DNA of 8,962 nt, from contig JAAAOD010000091.1 of assembly GCA_009908535.1 (NCBI GenBank), positions 1-8,962 of the forward strand, given 5' to 3'. This document shows positions 1 to 6,336 of this stretch, piece by piece; the first letter of the stretch is position 1, and every line of letters starts with the position of its first letter. The DNA is from Verrucomicrobiota bacterium (GTDB lineage Bacteria > Verrucomicrobiota > Verrucomicrobiia > Opitutales > Oceanipulchritudinaceae). A program made the position numbers and the translations under genes. Under the pieces are notes generated by a model that worked only from the letters and a program-made list of their open reading frames with translations, did no database searches and had not been told where the DNA came from.

Positions 1-945
1 GATCGAGGCGCCGAAGACGACCGACTGACGGCAACCGAACTTCTGCGCCACCGCATCGAGCACCTGGTTCACCATCCCCATGGTCAGGTCCGGACCGCCG
101 GTAAGGTTGAGAATCAGTTGGTCGGTCTCATCGCTGAGTCCGGACTCCGGCATCTGCAGCAGGGGGCAGGCTTCCAGATCGGCGACGGCCTCCTCGACAA
201 GGGTTTCGCCCTTTCCGTACCCGGTGGCGAAAAGAGTCCGCCGTCCCGGTTCGGCCAGCGCGGAACGCAGGGAAGAAAAATCGACGTTGATGAAACCGGT
301 ATGAAAGAGCATCGACCAGATGGCGTGCACCCCGAGACGGATCCAGCGGTCGGCGGTGGCAAAGGCCTCCATGAGGGTGGCCTCCTCGTTGACTTCGCGG
401 AAAATGAGATCGTTCGGCATCACGATGAGGGCGTTGCTCTCCGCCCGCAGGGCTTCAAGGGCGGCCTGTGCCCGCTCGCTGCGGACCGTCCCTTCGCGCC
501 GGAACGGCAGTGCGGCAAAAGCGATGACAAGAGCTCCCTCCTCACGGGCGAGGCGGGCCATCACCGGCCCCGCCCCGCTGCCGGTTCCTCCTCCAAGGCC
601 GCAGAGCAGAAATACGAGTTCCTGCCCGCGAAAACAACGCCGGAGGGCCTCTTCCTCCGCCTCGGCGGCTTCACGTCCGGCCTCGACCACCCCGCCGGCG
701 CTCTTGCCGTTGCGGAAGGCCCCCCCCAGCAACAGGGTCTCCTCGACCGGAGAAGCCTGCAGGACCTGAAGGTCGGTATCGGCGGCGGCCAGTTGCACCT
801 GCTCGAGGTCCTCCAGCTTAATGCGGTCGACCGCGTTGGTCCCCGCGCCGCCGACGCCGACGATCTTGATCCGCAACCCACCGCTGGGAAAGTGTTCCCC
901 GGTCAGGGGATCCGGTTGTCGTTCCATTCCTTCCTTGGATTCCAT
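1..945 (-). CDS. ftsZ: Cell division GTPase FtsZ, C-terminus cut by the window edge
   Basis: Tubulin-like GTPase that polymerises into the division ring on the inner face of the membrane. The frame is open from the ATG at 945 to base 1, giving 315 residues. The C-terminal linker and the peptide that binds FtsA are outside the window. Visible motifs: T1 loop GVGGAGTN (30-37), T2 region ADTD (55-58), the tubulin signature GGGTGSG (118-124), PFRREG with Glu151 and Arg155 at the GTP-contacting positions, MPND (176-179), and T7 loop NVDFSS (220-225). In the usual T7 pattern NxDxxD the last Asp (E. coli D212) is essential for hydrolysis; here it is Ser225, while Asp222 is kept. The GTP pocket is otherwise intact. 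A second in-frame ATG at 927 has its own AAGGAAGGA just before it, so the true start could be six codons later. The gene follows ftsA by 28 bases, the usual FtsA-FtsZ pairing. Identity is certain; full activity is not. Confidence 0.97.
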   Translation of the reverse strand, partial: MESKEGMERQPDPLTGEHFPSGGLRIKIVGVGGAGTNAVDRIKLEDLEQVQLAAADTDLQVLQASPVEETLLLGGAFRNGKSAGGVVEAGREAAEAEEEALRRCFRGQELVFLLCGLGGGTGSGAGPVMARLAREEGALVIAFAALPFRREGTVRSERAQAALEALRAESNALIVMPNDLIFREVNEEATLMEAFATADRWIRLGVHAIWSMLFHTGFINVDFSSLRSALAEPGRRTLFATGYGKGETLVEEAVADLEACPLLQMPESGLSDETDQLILNLTGGPDLTMGMVNQVLDAVAQKFGCRQSVVFGASI

Positions 946-949
946 ATCG

Positions 950-954
950 CCTCC
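950..954 (-). promoter_or_regulatory. Shine-Dalgarno site of ftsZ
   Basis: GGAGG on the minus strand, 4 bases before the ATG at 945, in the 28-base gap between ftsA and ftsZ. It supports the 945 start over the internal ATG at 927. No promoter or hairpin is evident in the gap. Confidence 0.6.
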
Positions 955-973
955 GTGCAGGGTTGGGTTGTGC

Positions 974-2185
974 TTATCCAAAAAGGTTCGCCACCTTCCG
1001 CAGCCAGCGGCTGCGCGGAACTTCGGCCTCCTCCGCCGGTTCGCTCCGCAGGTCGTGCAGGGCGCTGTAGAGGAGACCGAGAACCGTGGAAAATTCCGGT
1101 TCGCGCAGTTCGGCGAACTTCACCCAGTCCGGGCATTCCGCGAGGCTGACCGGAACGTTCAGGGTGACCTCCGCCAGCTCCGCGATTTCCGGGGTTTTCG
1201 CCACGCCTCCGGTCAGAATGACGCCGCAGGGAAGATGCTGTCGGCTCAGGGCGCTGCCGAGCCGGTTTTTCAGGATAATGAAGAGCTCCTCGAGGCGGGC
1301 GTGTACGATCTTGTTTACGGAAATGAGCGGAAGCAGCCGATCCCCGATCATCATGTCGCCGACAAGGGGGACTTTCTCCGAACGGTCGTTCTTGTGCACC
1401 AGCGCCCGCGCGCAGCGTCGTTTCAGGCTCTCCGCGTATTTGCTTTTCACGCGGAGGCCAAGACTGAGGTCATTGGTGATGTGCTCCCCTCCCACCGGGA
1501 TAACGCCAGTCTGGACAATGCGGCGGCCCCGGTAAAGCACATAATCGGTCGTGCCTTTCCCGATGTCCACCACCATGACCCCCTGGCGCTTTTCCTCGTC
1601 CCGCGCGAGAAGGCTGCCCGAAGCAAGGCTGTCGACGACGAGGTCCTTCACGTCGACACCGTAGCCGCTCATGATGTCGAGATGATCCCGCACACGCTCC
1701 TCGCGCGCAGCCACATGCCAGTATTGAACCTCCAGATGGGATCCTTCACGCTGCAGCGGGTTGTCGACCGGGTGGCCGTCGAGGAGGTAGCCGTTTTTCA
1801 CATGGTGGAGATAAACATAGCCATCCTCGAGGATGCGGTTCTTCGCGTTTTCAATCGCCCGTTGCACATCCGCGCGGCCGACCAGTCCGCCGCTGCCGCT
1901 TATGGAAGTGGCGCCGGGATGACGGAAACCCCGCAGATGCGCACCGGAAATGGAAAGGTAAACCTGCTCGATCTGTCCCTCGGCCGATTTTTCCGCCGCC
2001 AACAGGGCGGCGTGGACGGCGTTGCTGACCGCGCGCAGGTCGGTGATTTCGCCCTTCCGCATCCCCGTCGTAGTGGACTGGCCACGCCCGATGATGGTCA
2101 TCGATCCTTCGCCGATTTCGGCGACGAGGACCGCCGTTTTGTCCGTACCGATTTCGACCGCACCTACAATTCTGCTTCGCCCCAT
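974..2185 (-). CDS. ftsA: Cell division protein FtsA, actin-like membrane tether for FtsZ
   Basis: Actin-family ATPase that anchors FtsZ to the membrane and signals to the septal synthase. It has 403 residues, close to the usual 400-420. Visible parts: phosphate-1 loop EIGTDK (11-16), the FtsA-specific 1C region at about 75-165, phosphate-2 loop DIGKGTTD (207-214), the stretch ITNDLSLGL (236-244) with AESLK (251-255), the adenosine motif LTGGVAK (324-330), and a C-terminal amphipathic helix SRWLRKVANLFG (392-403) that fits the membrane-targeting sequence. The linker before it (380-390) is acidic. The phosphate-2 loop is normally DIGGGT; the Lys at position 210 is unusual. The ATG at 2185 is preceded by GAGG at 5-base spacing, and the ftsQ stop lies only 9 bases upstream. 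Co-expression with ftsQ and ftsZ is typical. Identity is secure. Confidence 0.97.
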   Translation of the reverse strand: MGRSRIVGAVEIGTDKTAVLVAEIGEGSMTIIGRGQSTTTGMRKGEITDLRAVSNAVHAALLAAEKSAEGQIEQVYLSISGAHLRGFRHPGATSISGSGGLVGRADVQRAIENAKNRILEDGYVYLHHVKNGYLLDGHPVDNPLQREGSHLEVQYWHVAAREERVRDHLDIMSGYGVDVKDLVVDSLASGSLLARDEEKRQGVMVVDIGKGTTDYVLYRGRRIVQTGVIPVGGEHITNDLSLGLRVKSKYAESLKRRCARALVHKNDRSEKVPLVGDMMIGDRLLPLISVNKIVHARLEELFIILKNRLGSALSRQHLPCGVILTGGVAKTPEIAELAEVTLNVPVSLAECPDWVKFAELREPEFSTVLGLLYSALHDLRSEPAEEAEVPRSRWLRKVANLFG

Positions 2186-2190
2186 ACCTG

Positions 2191-2194
2191 CCTC
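2191..2194 (-). promoter_or_regulatory. Shine-Dalgarno site of ftsA
   Basis: GAGG on the minus strand, directly after the ftsQ TAA stop and 5 bases before the ftsA ATG. Ribosomes ending ftsQ would release on top of the ftsA start, which suggests translational coupling. Confidence 0.5.
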
Positions 2195-3142
2195 TTATTC
2201 GTTGTACCGGATGACCACCTCATTGGAAAAGGATAAATCAATGAAAACGGGCAGCCCGAGCTGGTACCGCTGCGTATGCTGGAGAATTTCCGCGAGGCGC
2301 TTCATCTGATGCTCCGGGTTCTCGGTGGAAACAACGATTTCGCGGATGTGATTGCTGCGGAGGCGGACGAGGGAGCTGCGCATGGGCTGGAGAGGGTTCC
2401 AGTCGGAGAGGTCGACCACGCGCCAGTGCCGGGCAAGGGAGGGAACATGCTCCTTCCCGGAATCGAGGATGCGGGCCACCTCGCCGAGAAAGCGCACCCG
2501 CCGGAAGCCGTCCTCCCTGCGCCTGATCTTCAGGCCGGCCAGCCCGGGCAGCCGCCGCAGCGTCTCCGTCGGGTAGTGAATTCCCTGATACAATACGCCG
2601 TCGCGCGCGAGAAGCCAGATCTCCGGATCGCCCTCCTTTCGGCGCAGTCGTACCCGCATCAGCGGCTCCCGTTCCCGCAGCTGGATACGGAGGCGGTCGG
2701 GAAGACCCACCACCACGCGGGCATCGGCGATCTGTCCAACGCTCTCAAGGCTTTCCCGCAGCTGCTGCACATCGATGGAACGGGCGGGTTGGTAAAGCAG
2801 CTCCGGAAATGCCTCCCGAAACCAGCCTTCCGAGAGGACCCCGTCGGTCTGTAGCTCCAGCTGGAGCGGATCGGCCCTTTCCTCCACCACCGGTTCCTTG
2901 TCCGCGACGCGGGCATAGTAAGCGATGCCGAGGATACCACTGAGGATGAGGCCGAAGAGGAAAAGGATCAGGAAACTGCGGAAGAGCAGTTCCCAGCGAC
3001 GGCGGCGGGCCGCCCGTGTATTGCCTGCCCGGGCCCGCTTCTTCTGCAGGTCCTTCCACGTCGGAGCCTGTTTGCGTGCCTGCTTCTTCACGACAACGGT
3101 CGACGCTGCCCGGAATGCCGTTCCGCCACGAGAGCCGCCCAT
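2195..3142 (-). CDS. ftsQ: Cell division protein FtsQ (POTRA domain, bitopic)
   Basis: Bitopic inner-membrane divisome protein that, with FtsB and FtsL in known systems, links the Z ring to septal peptidoglycan synthesis. The call rests on architecture and position between ddl and ftsA, because FtsQ sequences diverge. There is a very basic cytoplasmic N-terminus (18-49, many Lys and Arg), one transmembrane helix (about 53-77), a POTRA-like domain (about 94-163, ending in LREREPLMRV) and a C-terminal beta domain to residue 315. The length is somewhat above the usual 250-290. The ATG at 3142 would overlap ddl by 55 bases and has no clear Shine-Dalgarno. An in-frame GTG at 3091 forms a GTGA overlap with the ddl stop and would give a 298-residue protein. 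It also lacks a good ribosome site but fits the tight coupling elsewhere. Either start leaves all domains intact. Confidence 0.88.
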   Translation of the reverse strand: MGGSRGGTAFRAASTVVVKKQARKQAPTWKDLQKKRARAGNTRAARRRRWELLFRSFLILFLFGLILSGILGIAYYARVADKEPVVEERADPLQLELQTDGVLSEGWFREAFPELLYQPARSIDVQQLRESLESVGQIADARVVVGLPDRLRIQLREREPLMRVRLRRKEGDPEIWLLARDGVLYQGIHYPTETLRRLPGLAGLKIRRREDGFRRVRFLGEVARILDSGKEHVPSLARHWRVVDLSDWNPLQPMRSSLVRLRSNHIREIVVSTENPEHQMKRLAEILQHTQRYQLGLPVFIDLSFSNEVVIRYNE

Positions 3143-4047
3143 TGCAGAACAAGCGTCCGGAAATCCATGCCCGCTATCCCGGCCGCCTTTGGCAGCAGGC
3201 TCGTTCCGGTCATCCCGGGGAGGGTGTTCACTTCAAGGAAGACGGGCGCCCCTTCGCGCGAAAGGCGAAAGTCGATCCGCGCGAGGTCGCGACAGCCACA
3301 TACATGGAAAAGCATCTCGGACCAGCGTTGCAGCTGTTCCAGCAGGCGCGGGGGGCAACGCGCCGGCACGTCGTAGTGGCTTCGCCCGGGGGTGTATTTA
3401 TGTTCATAATCGTAAAGCCCACCTTCCGGACGGATGCCCACCACTCCAAGGGCCCGTTGCCCGAGGATCCCCACGGTGAGGTCGATGCCGTCCACCAATG
3501 CCTCCGCAAGGTAAACGCGTTCCTGCAGATACGCCTGCGCGCGCTCGTACACAGCCGGACTGTCGACGAGGAAAAGGCCGACGCTGCTGCCTTCCAGCCG
3601 CGGTTTGAGGATAAAAGGAGAGCCGAGGTGGCGGGTGATTTCGTGATAGTCCGGGGCAAACCCGGGATCGAGAAGCCGATCCGCCGCCACCGGTAGCTGC
3701 AGGCGTGCGGCCGCGGCCTTGCAGGCCCATTTGTCAAAACACAGGGCGCTGGCCGCCGCTTCGCTACCGCCATAGCCAACCCCCTGCGATGCCAGAGCAG
3801 CGCTGAGCCGTCCGTCCTCGCCGTAGAGGCCGTGCACAAGCGGAAGAACAAGGTCCCTGGCCGGATGGAGACCGGGCGGGAGCGCGGCCTCCTCAAGTTC
3901 CACCCGGCGGACCGCGAGGCCGGCCGCGGCAAGGGCTTCCTCGACAGCCTCGCCGGAGGCCAGGGAAACCTCCCGCTCGGGACCGGGTCCGCCGCAGAGG
4001 ACAACAAATCGAAAGGCCTGCAGGGCCGATGGATCAGGCGGGTTCAT
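3088..4047 (-). CDS. ddl: D-alanine--D-alanine ligase
   Basis: ATP-grasp enzyme that joins two D-Ala in the cytoplasm to make the dipeptide added by MurF. The protein has 319 residues, normal for DdlB. Motifs follow the family in order: GGPGPEREVSLASG (19-32) with the catalytic Glu, HGLYGEDG (72-79), ASALCFDK (99-106), KPRLEGSSVG (148-157), ALVDGIDLTVG (183-193), YDYEHKY (212-218), RIDF (257-260) and the metal-binding LEVNTLPGMTGTSL (271-284). The Tyr after the EHKY loop (Tyr225) favours D-Ala-D-Ala rather than D-Ala-D-lactate synthesis. The chosen ATG at 4047 lies inside the murG 3' end, 14 bases before that frame closes, with AAGGAGGTG upstream. The reading frame remains open further upstream to 4377, but that part lacks family similarity and lies over murG. 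In several related clusters murC and murB separate murG from ddl; here nothing does. Confidence 0.96.
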   Translation of the reverse strand: MNPPDPSALQAFRFVVLCGGPGPEREVSLASGEAVEEALAAAGLAVRRVELEEAALPPGLHPARDLVLPLVHGLYGEDGRLSAALASQGVGYGGSEAAASALCFDKWACKAAAARLQLPVAADRLLDPGFAPDYHEITRHLGSPFILKPRLEGSSVGLFLVDSPAVYERAQAYLQERVYLAEALVDGIDLTVGILGQRALGVVGIRPEGGLYDYEHKYTPGRSHYDVPARCPPRLLEQLQRWSEMLFHVCGCRDLARIDFRLSREGAPVFLEVNTLPGMTGTSLLPKAAGIAGMDFRTLVLQWAALVAERHSGQRRPLS

Positions 4048-5179
4048 AGCGTTGCCGCACCTCCTTCTTTCCCCTTCGGGAAGCTTTGCGGATGTAGACT
4101 TGCTCAAGGTCCCGCGCAAGTTTGCCGGCCTCGTCCCCATGACGAAGGCTGTGCAGGTTCCGGCGCATTCGCGACAGCAGCCAGTCGTTGAAGATGAGAT
4201 CGAGCACCTCCCGGTAGAGATTGTCGATCTCGCTCTGTTGCAGGACGACGGCCCCGCCTCGCTTCTCGAGGTAGCGGGCATTGTGAAGCTGGTGATTGTC
4301 GGCCGCATGCGGGTACGGTACGAGGATGGCGGGCGCGAGGGACTCCACCAGCTCGGCAAGAGTCCCCGCTCCGGCACGGCTTATGACCACGTCCGCGCAG
4401 GAAAACAGTTGATGCGGCGCATCATGAAAGGCGAAGGCATTCATGGCGACCCGCTCGCCCCGGTCGGACCGTGCCCATTCCCGCGCCGGTAATTCGAGTT
4501 TGCCCGGGCCAGTGACAAGGTAGATCCAGATCCCGTCCGCCGCGAGGGAGTACCGATGACGTTCCACCCAGTCGTTCAAGGCCTGCGCGCCCTGGCTGCC
4601 ACCCATGATGACGAGGACCTTCGCATGCTGCGGAACCTCCATTTTTTTCCGGATGACGTCCTTGGGAATATGCCGGATTTCCTTCCGCAGGGGCATGCCC
4701 AGGAAATAACGGCGTTTCGTTTCCACCCGGCGCAGGCCGATTCCCTCGGGAAAGTAAACCCGGTCCGCCATCCCGGCGAGCTGTTTGATACTGCGGCCCG
4801 GAACCCGGTTCGCCTCGTGCAGAACGAGGGGGATCTTCAGCCAGACCGCCGCGAGGGCCCAGCTCACACTGAGGTAGCCGCCGAAGGCGAGCAGAACCGC
4901 CGGCCTCTCCCTGCGCAGAACCCGCAAGGCCTCCAGAATGGAGTGCATGCCGAGAAAAAGAAAGCGCAGCAACCCGACCGGATGCAGGCGGAAGGGGGCC
5001 CCCCGGGCCCGTTGGCAGGGAAGCTCCGGATACGCCTGCAGAAGGCGGTTGTCCACTTCGCGGTCGCTGACGACAAGGCAGGTCTCCCCGCCCCGGTCCC
5101 GCAACCGCTGGGCCGTGGCGATGCCCGGCGAAAGATGGCCGCCGGTACCGCCGCAGATGATGTAGACCGCAACCCCCAT
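4034..5179 (-). CDS. murG: UDP-GlcNAc transferase MurG (lipid I to lipid II)
   Basis: GT28-family glycosyltransferase on the inner membrane face that adds GlcNAc to lipid I. It has 381 residues, slightly longer than the usual 355 because of a basic C-terminal tail (364-381). N-domain: glycine loop CGGTGGHLSPG (9-19), second loop FGGYLSVS (99-106) and HEANRVPG (121-128), where the family normally has HEQN. Lys and Arg side chains near residues 71-92 suit membrane contact. C-domain: third loop MGGSQGAQALN (192-202), SRAGAGTLAEL (267-277) for UDP-sugar binding, and PYPHAADNHQLHNA (288-301). GMPLR (161-165) replaces the usual GNPxR. The start overlaps the ftsW stop as TAATG, with no good Shine-Dalgarno, so reinitiation from ftsW is likely. 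The 3' end overlaps ddl by 14 bases. Confidence 0.97.
   Translation of the reverse strand: MGVAVYIICGGTGGHLSPGIATAQRLRDRGGETCLVVSDREVDNRLLQAYPELPCQRARGAPFRLHPVGLLRFLFLGMHSILEALRVLRRERPAVLLAFGGYLSVSWALAAVWLKIPLVLHEANRVPGRSIKQLAGMADRVYFPEGIGLRRVETKRRYFLGMPLRKEIRHIPKDVIRKKMEVPQHAKVLVIMGGSQGAQALNDWVERHRYSLAADGIWIYLVTGPGKLELPAREWARSDRGERVAMNAFAFHDAPHQLFSCADVVISRAGAGTLAELVESLAPAILVPYPHAADNHQLHNARYLEKRGGAVVLQQSEIDNLYREVLDLIFNDWLLSRMRRNLHSLRHGDEAGKLARDLEQVYIRKASRRGKKEVRQRYEPA
4058..4066 (-). promoter_or_regulatory. Strong Shine-Dalgarno for ddl inside the murG coding end
   Basis: AAGGAGGTG on the minus strand is a near-perfect match to the anti-Shine-Dalgarno. Its GGAGG core ends 12 bases before the ddl ATG at 4047, a little longer than ideal. 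It also encodes residues of the basic murG tail (KKEVRQR region). It decides the ddl start against the longer open frame upstream. Confidence 0.65.
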
Positions 5180-6336
5180 TAGTCGTCCGTGATTTCGCGG
5201 GGGTGAATGGCCGGCGGGCTGTTCCAGCGCCAGATGTTCCGGCAGATGAGCCCGAAAAGGACATAGGTCACGACAAGGTTGGACCCACCATAGCTGATGA
5301 AGGGAAGGGACATTCCCTTGGTCGGCAGGCAGCCGGTCGAGACCCCGATGTTGATCATCGCCTGGAAGGTGATGAAAAAGAGCGCTCCGGCGACGAGAAG
5401 GAAACTGTACAGGCTCGGAGCCTTCTGCAGCTGGTGCCAGACGATAAGGAAAAACAAGGCGAACGCCCCAACGACGGAAAGGGTAACCAGCAGCCCCATC
5501 TCCTCCCCGATGATGGGAAAAATAAAATCGGTGTGCGCCTCCGGAAGAAAGGCGAATTGCTGTCGCCCGTTGCCGATCCCCACCCCCTGCCAGCCGCCCA
5601 TAGCAAAGCCGACCAAGCCCTGCCAGAGTTGATAGGCACCGGCGCTGCGGTGTCCCTCAACATCGACAAAGGCGAGGATCCGCTCGAGGCGCACGGGGTC
5701 GCGGAGGATCAGGATGGCGAAAAGACCAAGGCCGGCGACCCCCGTCGGAATCAGGTAGCGCAGCGAAACCCCGGCAAGAAAGAGCATCAGCCCGCCGACC
5801 AGTCCAAAGAGAAAAGCGGTGCCGAAATCAGGTTGCCGGAAGACAAGCCCGCAGAAAACCGCGATCAGCCCGAGGGGGAGCAGGAATCCCTCAAGGAGCT
5901 GCTCCCGCTTGCGCTGCACCACCGCGAAATAGTGCGCGAGCAGAAAAATGTAACCGATTTTCGCTACATCAGAAACCTGCATGTTCATCGGTCCGAGGTC
6001 GATCCAGCGTCGGGCCCCGTTCACCTTCAAGCCGATGCCCGGAACAAGGACCAGCACGAGAAGACCGAGGGACAGGACCCCCAGCACCACCGCAAGGCGG
6101 CGTGTCCGGTCGGTGTCCCAGCAGAGGGCAACCCCGAAAGCCGACAGCGCAATGGCCAGCCAGAGGCACTGGCGCAGGAAGTAGCCGCCCATGCCCGTCT
6201 CGTGGGCGCGGCCGATGCTGAGGAGGACGAGAAGGCCGAGACCGTTGAGGAAGAGGACCGAGAAGCTGAGAAGGACGACCGGGATGCGCCAACCGGCCGC
6301 CGTACGAAAGAATGGCTGACTTCCCGCTGCTTCCAT
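5179..6336 (-). CDS. ftsW: SEDS glycosyltransferase FtsW (septal peptidoglycan polymerase)
   Basis: Polytopic SEDS protein that polymerises lipid II at the septum together with its class B penicillin-binding partner (FtsI, expected upstream outside the window). It has 385 residues and about ten hydrophobic segments, the first near 18-40 and the last near 350-367. Signature motifs: GARRWIDLG (107-115), RQPDFGTA (167-174), GYQ-like AYQLWQ (234-239), GVGIGNG (251-257), LPEAHTDFIF (264-273) with the catalytic-type Asp270, GEEMG (277-281), and TKGMSLPFISYGGSNL (339-354). The sequence after GARRWIDLG is usually QPSE or QPAE; here it is QVSD (120-123). FtsW rather than RodA is called from its place next to murG and murD. 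The ATG shares a base with the stop of the LysM gene (TAATG). GGAGGG lies upstream, but about 15 bases away. Confidence 0.95.
   Translation of the reverse strand: MEAAGSQPFFRTAAGWRIPVVLLSFSVLFLNGLGLLVLLSIGRAHETGMGGYFLRQCLWLAIALSAFGVALCWDTDRTRRLAVVLGVLSLGLLVLVLVPGIGLKVNGARRWIDLGPMNMQVSDVAKIGYIFLLAHYFAVVQRKREQLLEGFLLPLGLIAVFCGLVFRQPDFGTAFLFGLVGGLMLFLAGVSLRYLIPTGVAGLGLFAILILRDPVRLERILAFVDVEGHRSAGAYQLWQGLVGFAMGGWQGVGIGNGRQQFAFLPEAHTDFIFPIIGEEMGLLVTLSVVGAFALFFLIVWHQLQKAPSLYSFLLVAGALFFITFQAMINIGVSTGCLPTKGMSLPFISYGGSNLVVTYVLFGLICRNIWRWNSPPAIHPREITDD

Noticed and set aside
946..973. Possible promoter or terminator between ftsA and ftsZ
   Set aside because: The 28-base gap shows only a Shine-Dalgarno; no -35/-10 pair, hairpin or T-run is visible.
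118..1149. Open frame of 343 codons on the plus strand opposite ftsZ and the end of ftsA
   Set aside because: Antisense shadow of ftsZ, crossing into ftsA, with low-complexity composition and no family motif.
821..2236. Open frame of 471 codons on the plus strand opposite ftsA
   Set aside because: It lies antisense to the clear ftsA gene, has no recognisable motifs, and is explained by strong GC bias at third positions that removes stops from the opposite strand.
4048..4377. In-frame 110-codon extension upstream of ddl
   Set aside because: It overlaps murG in another frame, has no Ddl similarity, and the ATG at 4047 is preceded by a strong AAGGAGGTG.
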